This document shows positions 34,145-44,900 of a stretch of DNA of 64,000 nucleotides, piece after piece; the first letter of the stretch is position 1; each line of letters opens with the position of its first letter. Made by a program: the position numbers and the translations under genes. Origin of the DNA: Dyadobacter sp. NIV53 (GTDB lineage: Bacteria > Bacteroidota > Bacteroidia > Cytophagales > Spirosomataceae); contig NZ_CP081299.1 in NCBI RefSeq assembly GCF_019711195.1, positions 7,102,501 to 7,166,500 of the forward strand, written 5' to 3'. The notes under the pieces are model-generated. The model saw nothing but the letters and a program-made list of their open reading frames with translations. It was not told where the DNA came from and made no database searches.

Positions 34145-35539
34145 TCAAAAACCTTGTTTGGATGCCCAGTCAATTATAGGAGGGTACAAATCAGCAACAG
34201 TTTGACCAGGCTGTCGGTTTTTATATAAGCTTAATAATTCCTGGTTAAATTCCCGGAATTTTTGAAAACCACGTAGACCGGCCATATTTTTTTCAACACG
34301 CATATTAAGTATGGCAAAAGTCTTTTCATCAAAAATTTCTGAATAATATAATGTTACTAGTCCATAGTTCATATATTCTTCAAAACATACCAGCGCATTA
34401 TTATACCCGGCAGAAGGTTTACCAACAGAGATCCATTCAGGCAGGTTTTTAAAAGCTTCCGCAATAGCCTTACTGTGTTTTTCAGCCTCAGGATTGAGGA
34501 AAGCATGATTAATTTCTGTAAATGTGATCATCATTCGCTGGCCTTTCAGAACATTGGCAGTCAACTTCTTATCCTCCTCATCTACAAATGGAAAGTTGAC
34601 ATGTGCCTGTGCTTCGGTAAAACCATTATCATTGAAAAAGGCAGCAGATTGATTCCATCCGACCAATGGAGAAAAAACCACCTTAAGTGCAGAATACTTT
34701 GTAGCTGGAAATTGTTTCCCAAGCCAGCTTTTCATTCCCTTTATATTGATATTATTAGTGTAATCTTTTTTTAGACCGGAATAGTAATTTACATTGTTTT
34801 TGTAAAAAGCCTGGAATCCTGACCTTTCTGCAAATTTTTCAAGTAACGGTAAGTAAAATTCTAATTCATTTTTTTCACCTGAACCAATGCGGTCATACAC
34901 ACCTGCATTTATTATTTTATTGCCTGAAAAAATATATGCGTAGCTATCCATTTTTAAATGGAGATAATAAAATCCAGGCTCAAAATTCAGCAGGGAATCT
35001 ATTGCCCGTACCGCAGCATCTTTTTTATATGAAGTATAATGATCCATGACCGACTTATAGTAGCCGGTGTTTTTATATATGGCACCTGTATTACCGTACC
35101 CGGTTAACGCAATAATAATATTGACCAGCTCGTATACTTCGGGAATCTCAATAATGGTTTTACCTTCATTCTCCGCCTTGTATTTATCACTGAAACTCGC
35201 TGGCCTCACTAACTTCTGGGTAGTAAAACTACATGTTACAGTGTCACCTTTGGATTCACGCACGATTTGAAAAACAGCATATTTCTTAGGCCTGAGAATC
35301 ACCGATATAGAATCTGAATTTGACGTCAGCTTAAATACAGATGAATCGTTTTGAACAACGAAGCTGTAATCGAAATGGCTCCCTAGTTTATTTACACCGT
35401 TAAACGCATTTTTTTGGCCATCCAGATACATAATTAAACTATCAGAAGAAGTGTGCAGAATAGGGATTGATCTATTCTGTGCCAGAACAACTAATCCATT
35501 TAAACAGATAAACAGGCATGTAAAGATCAGTTTCATCAA
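34145..35539 (-). CDS. DUF4932-like secreted protein with altered HExxH motif
   Basis: The 464-aa protein has a signal peptide (LIFTCLFICLNGLVVLAQ), then a beta-rich N-terminal half and a helical C-terminal half. The core resembles Bacteroidota DUF4932 proteins: the IPEVYELVNIIIALT segment (132-146) and a metalloprotease-like helix reading TFTEINHAFLNP (339-350). In the family this helix contains HExxH with a following NP. Here the first His is Thr341, leaving TEINH (Glu342, His345), so zinc binding and peptidase activity are doubtful. It probably works in the periplasm or outside. Family assignment is by motif memory and is moderately sure. Confidence 0.6.
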   Translation of the reverse strand: MMKLIFTCLFICLNGLVVLAQNRSIPILHTSSDSLIMYLDGQKNAFNGVNKLGSHFDYSFVVQNDSSVFKLTSNSDSISVILRPKKYAVFQIVRESKGDTVTCSFTTQKLVRPASFSDKYKAENEGKTIIEIPEVYELVNIIIALTGYGNTGAIYKNTGYYKSVMDHYTSYKKDAAVRAIDSLLNFEPGFYYLHLKMDSYAYIFSGNKIINAGVYDRIGSGEKNELEFYLPLLEKFAERSGFQAFYKNNVNYYSGLKKDYTNNINIKGMKSWLGKQFPATKYSALKVVFSPLVGWNQSAAFFNDNGFTEAQAHVNFPFVDEEDKKLTANVLKGQRMMITFTEINHAFLNPEAEKHSKAIAEAFKNLPEWISVGKPSAGYNNALVCFEEYMNYGLVTLYYSEIFDEKTFAILNMRVEKNMAGLRGFQKFREFNQELLSLYKNRQPGQTVADLYPPIIDWASKQGF

Positions 35540-35681
35540 ATTTGTGATAGAATGAGAAATCTAATATTACTAAAAATAAACCGAATAATACAAGTGGATT
35601 ACTCAGACTAGAAATTCCATTATACCATTCAAATATTGAAAAAATGATTTTTAGTTAATCTGAAAATGTCGGTTTTTAATT

Positions 35682-38090
35682 TTAATTATTCCCTTCACCA
35701 CCTTTTTTGTCATCATTGCTGATCTTCTTTTTCTCACGTTGTTTACCAGCCATTTTTCCGAAGTCATATTTAAGATTTATCCGCCATCCTCTGCGATACA
35801 TGGCCACGTCCTGGGTTTGGACAAAATTAGCTCCAACAAAATCATTACGCCATTTAATGGTCTGGTTAAAAGGATTATCATAACCGAAACCAATAGTTCC
35901 TTTCTTTTTAAGTACTTCTTTCTGGAACACAATATTATAGAAACCAAAGCCACCGTATTTTCCCTGTAAATTGACCCGAGGTGAGTTGTAAAATCCGAAT
36001 AACTGGGCTTTGAATCCTTTTCCAAAATCAATGGTAGAATTTAGGTTGAGGCGGTACATCCAGTCTGCATTCCTGGTTTTAAGCTCTGCACTTTCCAGTA
36101 CACTGTAAAACAGGTTCAAAGAACCATTCACCGACCACTGTTTGGTGATTTTCGTATTGGCACTCAGGTTGACACCATAAGCCGAATTCTCGGCTACATT
36201 CTGAAAGATCTGCTTCATGACACCACTGCTGTCCACGCTGTTAATTCCCTCGATGGCGTTGTTGGTCTTACGTAGAAAAAATGAGGCATTATAACTCGTT
36301 TGTTTGATAGAAACGCTGTAATTCGCTTCAATTGAATGTGTTAATTCTGGTTTGAGATAAGGGTTTCCTCCATATTGATTTTTAGAATCTGATTGATTTA
36401 CATACGGATTCAGATAATAGAACTGTGGCCGCTGAATACGCTGGGAATAACTGAAACGTACCTGCTGTTCTTTTTTCAGGCTGCGCGACAAACTCAGACT
36501 TGGAATAATATTTCCATAATTATTGGAAAATGGTGACGTTCCATTCAGGAAATTAGCCTGTATGAAGGTGTGCTCATATCGGGCACCCAGGTTAATTCCC
36601 CATTTCTTTTTAGGCGTTCTGCTGTAAACTGCATAGGCAGAGGTAACCTGCTGTGCATAATCGAAAATATTTGCCAGATCAGGCATATCCCTGAAATCTG
36701 TGGAACCGTCTGACGCACTTGATATACGATAGTCGCTCAATATTTTCCGGAATATGGTTTTGGAGCCAAGTTCGAACTTACTGATACTGTCAATCGGATT
36801 GGTAAAATCAAGCTGTATTGTTCCCTCCTTATTATTGCTGATGTTGTAGCTTTTCTCCCGATAGTAAACCGAATTGTCGCGATTCATTAAATCCGACCAA
36901 TAATCGCTGTCTTCTTCCTCAAAAGAATACATCATCAGCAGAGTTAGCTCTTTTTGCGGTTTTTTAAACAAACGGGTATAGTCAAAGTTAATCGTAGAAC
37001 CGGCCCAGTCATAGGTCCGTTTCATGTCTCTCCTGAAATATTGTCTGACATTCCCAAACTGGCTTTCTTCAAAAGTGATATCAAATCCATTCGTATTGAT
37101 ACCATTATAATAGTTCCAGCCTGCCCCGATACGGTTCAGCGAATCGATATCCCAATCCACGTTCAGTGTGCCATAAAAATTTTTGCCCCGTCCATTGATC
37201 CATTGAACCTGGTTTTGGTTGGTAACCGTATCTGCATTTGTGAAAGAACGTAACAATTGCATATTCCGCTTGTTTTTCCAATTGCTGAAACCACCGTTTG
37301 CTGCAATGCTGATACCATTCATACGGTGATTGATACTTGCATTCGGCCAGTTATTCCATTGTCCGAAATTCGGGCTGACCGAGCCGTTGGTTCCATTAAC
37401 AGAATTCTTCTTGGTAATAATATTAATAATCCCGGCAGTGCCCTCCGCATCGTATTTCGCAGAAGGAGAGGTAATTACTTCCACCTGTTTGATAATGTCA
37501 GCAGGAATTTGCTTTAACGCATCCGAAACACTTCGCGCAACAATGCTAGATGGTTTATTATTAATCAGCACCTTAATGTTCGAACTTCCGCGAAGCTGTA
37601 CATTGCCTTCAATATCAACTGCGATAGACGGTATTTTCTTAAGAACATCCGTCGCGTCCCCGCCTTTTATACTAATATCTTTTTCTGCGTTATAAACCAT
37701 CCGGTCTGCCTTCTCTTCAAACAAAGACTTTTGTTCGGTTACGGTTACTTCATTCAGTTTCTGAACGGCAGGTGTGAGTTTGATAATTCCTATTTCAAAA
37801 TCCTCATTTTCAGTCGCATTTATATTTTCAACTGTTTTGGTAACATAACCCATCAAAGTAACCTGAACTGCATATTTATCCGGCCGGACCTTGTTGAATA
37901 CAAATCTTCCTTTTGTATCGGAGTTGGCCCCCTCAACAATTTTTCCGTTTTTCATCAGTGCGACAGTGGCGAACTCAACAGGTTTGCTGGCCGTGGAATC
38001 CATTAACAATCCCGAAATCTTGATGTGCTGCGCCGATAATAAACCGGCACTTGCTGCAAACGCGGTCATGATGAGTAGTAGTATTTTCAT
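35682..38090 (-). CDS. Outer membrane beta-barrel protein with carboxypeptidase-regulatory-like domain
   Basis: The ATG at 38090 gives 802 aa with a signal peptide (KILLLIMTAFAASAGLLSAQ). A CarboxypepD_reg-like domain (about 22-110) comes next, then a TonB-receptor-like plug with LNEVTVTEQKSLFEEK, the SPSAKYDAEGTAGIINIITKK motif near residue 230, and an outer-membrane barrel. It belongs to the outer-membrane-beta-barrel family that lacks an evident SusD partner. The longer open frame would add 48 non-signal residues. The same family recurs at 50 kb. The C-terminus is rich in Lys/Asp. Its ligand is unknown. Confidence 0.88.
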   Translation of the reverse strand: MKILLLIMTAFAASAGLLSAQHIKISGLLMDSTASKPVEFATVALMKNGKIVEGANSDTKGRFVFNKVRPDKYAVQVTLMGYVTKTVENINATENEDFEIGIIKLTPAVQKLNEVTVTEQKSLFEEKADRMVYNAEKDISIKGGDATDVLKKIPSIAVDIEGNVQLRGSSNIKVLINNKPSSIVARSVSDALKQIPADIIKQVEVITSPSAKYDAEGTAGIINIITKKNSVNGTNGSVSPNFGQWNNWPNASINHRMNGISIAANGGFSNWKNKRNMQLLRSFTNADTVTNQNQVQWINGRGKNFYGTLNVDWDIDSLNRIGAGWNYYNGINTNGFDITFEESQFGNVRQYFRRDMKRTYDWAGSTINFDYTRLFKKPQKELTLLMMYSFEEEDSDYWSDLMNRDNSVYYREKSYNISNNKEGTIQLDFTNPIDSISKFELGSKTIFRKILSDYRISSASDGSTDFRDMPDLANIFDYAQQVTSAYAVYSRTPKKKWGINLGARYEHTFIQANFLNGTSPFSNNYGNIIPSLSLSRSLKKEQQVRFSYSQRIQRPQFYYLNPYVNQSDSKNQYGGNPYLKPELTHSIEANYSVSIKQTSYNASFFLRKTNNAIEGINSVDSSGVMKQIFQNVAENSAYGVNLSANTKITKQWSVNGSLNLFYSVLESAELKTRNADWMYRLNLNSTIDFGKGFKAQLFGFYNSPRVNLQGKYGGFGFYNIVFQKEVLKKKGTIGFGYDNPFNQTIKWRNDFVGANFVQTQDVAMYRRGWRINLKYDFGKMAGKQREKKKISNDDKKGGEGNN

Positions 38091-38229
38091 GATATGGCTA
38101 GATAGATTATTCTTATCATGCAGGTTTACGACTGCCTGATGTCCTAATATCGCAATGACAAAATTTTGGCGCGAATGTTGCATAGCGGGGATAATTTCCC
38201 GTTGCGAACGAAATAAAAAAATGCATGAA

Positions 38230-38262
38230 AACAAAAAGGCCGGAAGAAAAAATCTCCCGGCC
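38230..38262 (-). terminator. Terminator of the TonB siderophore-receptor gene
   Basis: On the minus strand GGCCGG pairs with CCGGCC across a T-rich loop and is followed by TTTTTGTTTT, about 40 bp beyond the receptor stop. Confidence 0.8.
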
Positions 38263-38300
38263 CTGACTCGTGAATTGCTTAGTGCTTGAAATTCAAAAAC

Positions 38301-40721
38301 TTAGAAGTTATATGTGATATTCGCCAATAAGGCCCGTGGTGTTTGAGGCGCAATGGTAGACCATCCTTTATAATATTCTTTGTTAAAAGCATTATTTATT
38401 TTAACCCCGATCCGATAGTTTTCGCCCTGAAAAAACAGGGATCCGTTGGCTACGGTATATGCAGGTAACAGAAACTCGCCGGTTGATGCGTAGTTGATCG
38501 CAAAACGTTCGCTGGCGCCGTTGCATCCCAAACCGAGCCCAAAACCTTCTAATTTTCCACCGGGTACTTCATAGTTTGCCCAGAAATTGTAAAGAGTTTT
38601 GGAACCTGCTTCAAGGGGCCGTTTGTTCAGTACTTCCAGATTGTCCGTTTTGGTAAGCTTGCTGTTATTATTGCTGTACCCGGCTCTAATATTTAAGCCT
38701 TTTACCGGATTTGCATTCAATTCAAGCTCAAACCCTTTGCTGTATACCTCACCTCCCTGGATTTTATTGAAAGGTGAAGAAGGATCGGTCATGACCTGGT
38801 CTTTTACCTTAATATCATAATAACTTATCGTTGCATTCAGCTTATTTTTAATGATGTTGGTTTTGATACCAAATTCAAGCTGGTTTGCTTGTTCAGGCCT
38901 GAATGTTTTAATCGTTTGCGGGCCGTCTTCCGGATTTCCAACAAGAGAAGGTGCCACGTTAGTAAACCCATTCTGATAGTTAGCAAAAAGGGAAACTTTG
39001 TCAGGTACCGGCTGGTACAAGATCCCGAATTTTGGGGACAATGTGGTCTGGTTATAGTCGTCCTCCGACGTGGTTACACTTCCAACATTGTCAAAATGAT
39101 CCAGGCGAAGCCCAACCATTAAGGATAAATTATTCGTCAAATTCAGCACGTCCGAAGCATAAGCGCTGTAAATATTGTATTTCGATTTGGCATTTGAAAC
39201 TGCCTGCGTTGCCAGTACAGCATCAACTCCGGCTGTGGAAAGCGGATATGCTGTAGTTTCGACAGCAGGTGTAAAAGGATTGTCGCCGCTGGTACCACCC
39301 TGAGGTGTTACATTTCCATAAAATGCATAACCGGTACCGTTACTTGTTGAAATGGCTGAAAAATAATCGAGACCAATAACTACCCGGTTTCTCAATGTAC
39401 CTACTTTGAAATCACCAATAAAATTCTGCTGGATATCGGAAGTGCCGGTGTATTCATTTTGTTTGTTCAAAAAACGGGAAAACGTATCGTTCTCTAAAAT
39501 ACCGTAGTCATACAAATAAGTATAATAGCCTTTGGTAGATGTTGCACTTTTTGAGATCAGCGTTTGTGACTGCCACGCATCAGACAATTTGTAATCCATT
39601 TCAACCCTGTAATTTTGTGTTGGGTTCTGCAGGGTTAAGTCATTGCTTGTAAAAGAAAGTTTGTAGTTGTATCCTAAATCTTTGATGTTTTTAGAATGCT
39701 GGGGTGCGCTTCTGTTCAGGAACAGGAACATCGGATTGGTTTGTTCAGCCTGTGTGATCTCTCCGTAAAAAGAGAACGACAGGTTATTATTCACTTTGTA
39801 TGAAAGTGAAGGTGCTACGAAAAATGATTTTCTTAAACCTGCATCCTGAAAACTTCTTTCGGTCGAGTAAGATGTATTTAACCTGAAATATAAATTCTTT
39901 TCCTTACTTAATGCAGTATTGAAATCACCCGTGATCTGGTTCAAACCAAAAGAGCCGGTCGTAAATGAAAGCTCTCCGCCTGTCCCTGCAAAAGGTTTTT
40001 TGGTCACCACATTAATCAGTCCGCCGTATGAACTCACCGCATTTCCAAATAATGTTGCCGAAGGTCCTTTCAATACTTCAATGCGTTCGATGTTGGCTGC
40101 ATTGATGGTACCGTTGGTGAGCCCGGGTAAGCCATTTACAAGTTTTGGCTGAACAGAAAATCCGCGTAGTGAGAAATATCCGGCACCATCTCCACCTCTT
40201 CCGGTGGAAGTCCAGAGATTGTCGACGCCGGTTGCATTTTTAAGCGCATCATCAAAATTCGTTACAATCTGGGTCTGTAATAAATAATTGGTAATGGTGC
40301 TGTAAACCTGCGTATTTTCAAAATCTTTTAAAGGCAATTTGGAAACATAGGCAGTTTTGTTTCGGGAAAATTTGTTGTCCCTTTCTCCTTCAATGATTAC
40401 TTCGCGTAATATTTCATCACCCTCGTATAAGGTGATCGTTTTAACATCCACCTCGTTTTGAGAAATTGTAAACGGTAATTCTTTCGTTTTAAAACCAACA
40501 GAGGAAATTGACAAAGTGTAACTGCCATCGTTGATATTGGATATTTCGAAGAATCCGGCATCGTTGGTCTGGGCTCCTGTATTGGTGTTTTTGATTAGAA
40601 TATTTACACCTGCCAGGCTATTTTTCGCATTGTCCATTACCAGCCCTTTCAGTTTGCCTGTTTGAGCAAAAGAAAAGCAGGATAGAAGCATGCACGTTGA
40701 GATAATTAAAATTCGTTTCAT
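38301..40721 (-). CDS. TonB-dependent siderophore-type receptor
   Basis: The 806-aa protein opens with a signal peptide (ILIISTCMLLSCFSFAQ) and a CarboxypepD_reg-like domain (KGLVMDNAKNSLAGVNILIK). The TonB-receptor plug of the FhuA/FecA-like siderophore group follows, with GRGGDGAGYFSLRGFSVQP near 180-200 and NIERIEVLKGPSATLFGN near 210, then a barrel ending LLANITYNF. Length and plug motifs fit ferric-siderophore receptors. No siderophore biosynthesis or ABC genes are nearby, so it may use xenosiderophores. A promoter-like TACATTTG lies 39 bp upstream. No Fur-box was identified with certainty. Confidence 0.9.
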   Translation of the reverse strand: MKRILIISTCMLLSCFSFAQTGKLKGLVMDNAKNSLAGVNILIKNTNTGAQTNDAGFFEISNINDGSYTLSISSVGFKTKELPFTISQNEVDVKTITLYEGDEILREVIIEGERDNKFSRNKTAYVSKLPLKDFENTQVYSTITNYLLQTQIVTNFDDALKNATGVDNLWTSTGRGGDGAGYFSLRGFSVQPKLVNGLPGLTNGTINAANIERIEVLKGPSATLFGNAVSSYGGLINVVTKKPFAGTGGELSFTTGSFGLNQITGDFNTALSKEKNLYFRLNTSYSTERSFQDAGLRKSFFVAPSLSYKVNNNLSFSFYGEITQAEQTNPMFLFLNRSAPQHSKNIKDLGYNYKLSFTSNDLTLQNPTQNYRVEMDYKLSDAWQSQTLISKSATSTKGYYTYLYDYGILENDTFSRFLNKQNEYTGTSDIQQNFIGDFKVGTLRNRVVIGLDYFSAISTSNGTGYAFYGNVTPQGGTSGDNPFTPAVETTAYPLSTAGVDAVLATQAVSNAKSKYNIYSAYASDVLNLTNNLSLMVGLRLDHFDNVGSVTTSEDDYNQTTLSPKFGILYQPVPDKVSLFANYQNGFTNVAPSLVGNPEDGPQTIKTFRPEQANQLEFGIKTNIIKNKLNATISYYDIKVKDQVMTDPSSPFNKIQGGEVYSKGFELELNANPVKGLNIRAGYSNNNSKLTKTDNLEVLNKRPLEAGSKTLYNFWANYEVPGGKLEGFGLGLGCNGASERFAINYASTGEFLLPAYTVANGSLFFQGENYRIGVKINNAFNKEYYKGWSTIAPQTPRALLANITYNF

Positions 40722-40759
40722 TTATTTTATTTAGACTTATTACAATTTAGTTTCAGGTG

Positions 40760-40790
40760 CAAATGTATTCTCCACAAATTACACCTGCAA
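40760..40790 (-). promoter_or_regulatory. Predicted promoter of the siderophore-type receptor
   Basis: On the minus strand TTG (40790-40788) and TACATTTG (40767-40760, TAnnTTTG) are 20 bp apart, which is close to the Bacteroidota promoter spacing. The receptor start lies 39 bp downstream. Confidence 0.5.
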
Positions 40791-40888
40791 GCAATTTGTA
40801 ATATTTCGTTAATTATAAATTAATAAACAGGGTAGTGTTTTTAAAGGTTGTTAGCATTTTATCCTGCGGAAATAAATCCTATCTGACC

Positions 40889-41866
40889 TTACAGCGACCT
40901 GCGAATATTGAGTTGCCAAGGATTTTCAATCGTACAAATAGCTTTGGTGCCGATGAGTTCGGCCATAGTTTTTCCCATAAGCCTGAAATCGGTGGAAAGT
41001 GTGGTAATGCCTCCTGCCAAAACTTCTTTTAAAGGTGTGTCGTTGTATGAAATAATGCCAAAATCAGTTCCCGGAGATAGTTTTTGAATGGCGGCTTGTT
41101 TGATGAGGCCGGCCAGGTCTTCGTCTTTTACGACTATAAAAAGCTCCCCAATTGCGATTTCCCGGCCTGCTGTATCTGCTATATAATCATGTCCGATATT
41201 TTGTTCCAGGCAAAATGCTTTCAAACCGTCATACCTTTCTTCAGGTTCTTTTTCTTCTTTTTGCACCATCAAAATCCGTTTGTATTTACGGATCAGCTCT
41301 TTTCCTGATACGAGCGCCTCATAAGTATTTTTCTCAAAATCCTGAAATACAGCTGAGTACCTACCTTTCAGTTCGAAGTGAAAATGATCCAATAGAAAGA
41401 CACGGCCTGAAAGTGATTCAAGTAACGGGCCGATTCCCTGAAACTTGCCGGACATAATGACATAATCCGTGTATTTCCCGTTAGCGTCATTTATCAGCGT
41501 TTCAAAAACTTTTCTGTTGTAGTTATGAAAATACAGATCAACGGTCGCGACATCCCGCATCGAGTCCATGAATGATTTGAAAAGCACTTCTTTAAACCCA
41601 TTGAATTCGTTAAAGAGTAGAAATATATGATGCCCTGCCTCTATTTTAGTGCTTGTTATAAAATAGCCTACACCGTGGTTGGAAGCAATAATACCTTTTT
41701 TGATCAATGCCTGTAGACCAGCAAATACGGTGTCACGTGACAAATTGTAAATATTTCTGAATTCATTGATAGACGGAATGCGGCCACCCAGCAAATACTC
41801 TTCGGAACGAATGCGATCGGTTACGTGATTGATAATCAGGTTATATTTTGAATTATTTCTTTTCAT
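40889..41866 (-). CDS. GntR family transcriptional regulator with periplasmic-binding-like effector domain
   Basis: The ATG at 41866 gives 325 aa: MKRNNSKYNLIINHVTDRI, a GntR winged helix (LGGRIPSINEFRNIYNLSRDTVFAGLQALIKKGII, about 25-60) and a LacI/periplasmic-binding-like domain (about 75-320) that likely binds a sugar. Bacteroidota regulators of this form commonly control pentose/arabinose utilisation. It is divergent from the GH127-GH51 arabinofuranosidase fusion gene, and a direct/inverted repeat lies in the 110-bp gap between them, fitting local control. The GH127-GH51 enzyme supports arabinose as effector; this is inference. The 12-codon longer frame is not supported. Confidence 0.85.
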   Translation of the reverse strand: MKRNNSKYNLIINHVTDRIRSEEYLLGGRIPSINEFRNIYNLSRDTVFAGLQALIKKGIIASNHGVGYFITSTKIEAGHHIFLLFNEFNGFKEVLFKSFMDSMRDVATVDLYFHNYNRKVFETLINDANGKYTDYVIMSGKFQGIGPLLESLSGRVFLLDHFHFELKGRYSAVFQDFEKNTYEALVSGKELIRKYKRILMVQKEEKEPEERYDGLKAFCLEQNIGHDYIADTAGREIAIGELFIVVKDEDLAGLIKQAAIQKLSPGTDFGIISYNDTPLKEVLAGGITTLSTDFRLMGKTMAELIGTKAICTIENPWQLNIRRSL

Positions 41867-41893
41867 TTTAATAGAAATGTGGTGTCTCGCCTG

Positions 41894-41938
41894 CTGGTAC
41901 GGCAAAAATAAATAAAACCAGACCAGTTCGTACCAGTT
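41894..41938. promoter_or_regulatory. Putative GntR operator between the regulator and arabinofuranosidase gene
   Basis: ACCAGTT (41922-41928) repeats as ACCAGTT (41932-41938) with CGT between them, and CTGGTACG at 41894-41901 is the inverted complement of CGTACCAG at 41929-41936. The site overlaps where the -33 region of the downstream promoter should lie, so binding would block transcription. Confidence 0.55.
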
Positions 41939-41950
41939 ATAAAAGGTTTT

Positions 41951-41958
41951 TATATTTG
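41951..41958 (+). promoter_or_regulatory. -7 element (TATATTTG) of the GH127-GH51 gene
   Basis: TATATTTG fits TAnnTTTG. The operator-like repeat sits just upstream and the proposed ATG (41977) is 19 bp downstream. Confidence 0.55.
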
Positions 41959-41976
41959 GGAATCTCAGATTATAAT

Positions 41977-44900
41977 ATGAAAAAGAACAGGTTATTTATC
42001 GGCGTTTTGATACTTATATCCTTATCTGCACAAGCGCAGATGAGTGGTAAAAAGCAGCTGTCCCAGGTTCATCGAACCAGTATCAATGATCCCTTCTGGA
42101 GCCCGAAATTTGAGCTTTGGCAGAGGACTATAGCTAACGACGTTCTGGACAAATTTGAAGGAAAACATTTAAAATCTTCGGTAGAGCAGAAGAAAAATAA
42201 TGTTTTTGAAAACTTTGATAAGATTGCCGCTGGAAAAAAGGCGGTGGCGGGCACGCAGGTTTACCATGGTTTGACGGCCTGATTTATGAAAGTATCCGTG
42301 GCATTGGCGACCTCTTAAAACAACATCCTGACCCGGCTTTGCAGGCCAGGCTGGACGGTTACATTGACCGCATTTATGCAGCCCAGCAAGCAGATCCGAG
42401 CGGCTATCTCAACACCTATACTGATTTGATGGAGCCGGATCACCATTGGGGTGACAATGGCGGTTTCCTGCGTTGGCAACACGATGTTTATAATGCAGGA
42501 ATGCTGATTGAAGCTGGTGTACACTACTACAATGCTACTGGTAAAACCAGGCTCCTGGAAGCTGCAACACGGTATGCCAATTACATGTCTGGCCTGATGG
42601 GTGCCCCGCCGAAACGTAATATTGTACCAGCACATTCCGGCCCGGAAGAAGCAATGGTGAAACTTTACTGGCTGTACAGGGAAAATCCGGATCTTAAGAA
42701 AAAGCTGGGCGTGCCAGTGAACGAGCAGGCTTATTTTAATCTGGCAAAATTCTGGATCGAAAACCGCGGACACCATGCAGGTTATCCGCTTTGGTTTACC
42801 TGGGGAAATGATAAGTCGGAGCAATGGATTAAAGATCAGAAATATAGGGAAGGCGCTGTAACGGCAAGCACACGTCCGGCGTGGGGTGATTATGCGCAGG
42901 ATTCTATTCCAGTTTTTCAGCAAAAAACGATTGAAGGCCATGCCGTTCGCGCAACTTTACTAGCCACTGGTATTACCGCTGCGGCTCTGGAAAATCACGA
43001 ACCAGCTTACATGATGACTGCGGACAGGCTTTGGGATAATATGGCGGGTCGGAGGATGTTTGTCACCGGCGGTGTTGGTGCGATCCACAATGACGAAAAA
43101 TTTGGTGCGGATTACTTCCTGCCTACGAATGCATATCTCGAAACCTGCGCGGCCGTGGGTGCCGGGTTTTTTAGCCAGCGCATGAACGAGCTGACTGCGG
43201 ACGGAAAATATATGGATGAGTTTGAACGTGTATTGTATAATAATGTCCTGACTGGGGTTTCGCTTTCCGGAACCCAATATACTTACCAAAATCCGCTGAA
43301 TGCCCATGACCATGCGCGCTGGGAATGGCATTCCTGTCCGTGCTGCCCGCCCATGTTCCTGAAAATGGTTTCTGCATTGCCCGACTATATTTACGCTTCT
43401 GCTGATAACAGCCTATATGTGAACATGTTCATTGGAAGTAATGCCGACGTTGAGCTGGCGGGTAAGCATGTTGCGGTTGCACAGGAAACAGGTTATCCCT
43501 GGAACGGGAAAATCAGTTTAAAAATAAATCCTGATAAGTCCGCTTTATTCGTGGTGCATATCCGTATTCCGGGCTGGGCGCGTGGTATTGAAAACCCTTA
43601 CGGCCTATACTTATCGGATTTAAAGGAACCTTTTACCATTCGTGTAAACGGAGCAATTCAAAATGTTACCATAGAAAATGGCTATGCCGCGATCAGCCGT
43701 ACCTGGAAAAAAGGGGATAGGATAAAAGTGGAATTGCCAATGAAGCCGCGCATCATTACTGCCAACGAAAATGTGAAAGATTTGAAAAACATGATTGCCT
43801 TGGCTTCTGGTCCGGTAATTTACAGTTTAGAAGGAACAGACAATGCAAATCCTGACCATATTCAACTCAATAAGAATGTAACACTTGGTTTAGAATTTCG
43901 GAAGGATTTGCTGAATGGCATCAATGTGATTACAGGTACGTCAAAGCAAAATGGGAGAGAAGTTGGTTTTACGGCGATTCCGTATTATGCAGTTGGAAAC
44001 CGTGAGAAGAAAGGGTACAAAGTCTGGATCCAAAAAACCGCCCAAATTAAGGTCAACACTGGTAAAGTTCAAAACAGGATCAGCCCGCTGATTTACGGAT
44101 CAAATATCGAAGATGTGAACCACGAAATTTATGGTGGCTTTTACGATCAGCGGATTTTCGGGGAAAGTTTCGAAGAACCGGCAACCGGTGTGGATTTCAG
44201 CAAATGGAGAAGATACACAGGCTTTTGGACGGCAAAAAATGGTGTAGTGACCGTCATTCCGGGCAGAAATACAACCAGTGATGTTTTTATGGGAGGAATT
44301 CATTCGCTTGGCGTGGAACCCGATCACAGTGCCAAATTGGTTTACGAGCCAAAAGAATATTCAAACGGTACTTTTCAGACTGAAATGCGTTTTACAGGAA
44401 AAGGAGAAAGCGGAGCATTTTTATTACGTGTGACAAATGAAGGTGTAGGAACCGACGTTTTTGATGGTTATGAAATCAGTTTGAGCAGGGATGGAAAAAA
44501 AGTAGCGCTAGGTAAACACATGCAAAACTTTAAGCTGCTCAAAGAAGAAGCAGTTAATTTTAATCCCGATTCCTGGAATGTGATAAAAGTTAAGCTTTCA
44601 GGACCGGAAATTACAGTTGCTCTGAATGGGAAAAACGTGCTTTCATATAAAGATGAAAATGTGCCTTTGCTAAAAGGAAAGATCGGTTTGCGTACATGGA
44701 AGTCGGGATTGGAATTTCGTAATCTTTTTGCTGAGGATAACGGAAATCCAGATTCGCTGACATTAAATTTGTCTGAAAATGAGCATATTAGTTATAACTG
44801 GGATGTCATTCATGAAAAAGAAGTCAACGCAACTTTTAACGTGGACAGCACAACATCTTACAATGGAAAGTATTCACAGGTAATCAATTTTACTAACGGA

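Noticed and set aside
41956..42282. Short ORF read as an independent small gene
   Set aside because: It is the signal peptide and N-terminus of the GH127-GH51 protein, joined by a one-base shift, and a TTG start upstream of the ATG is unnecessary.
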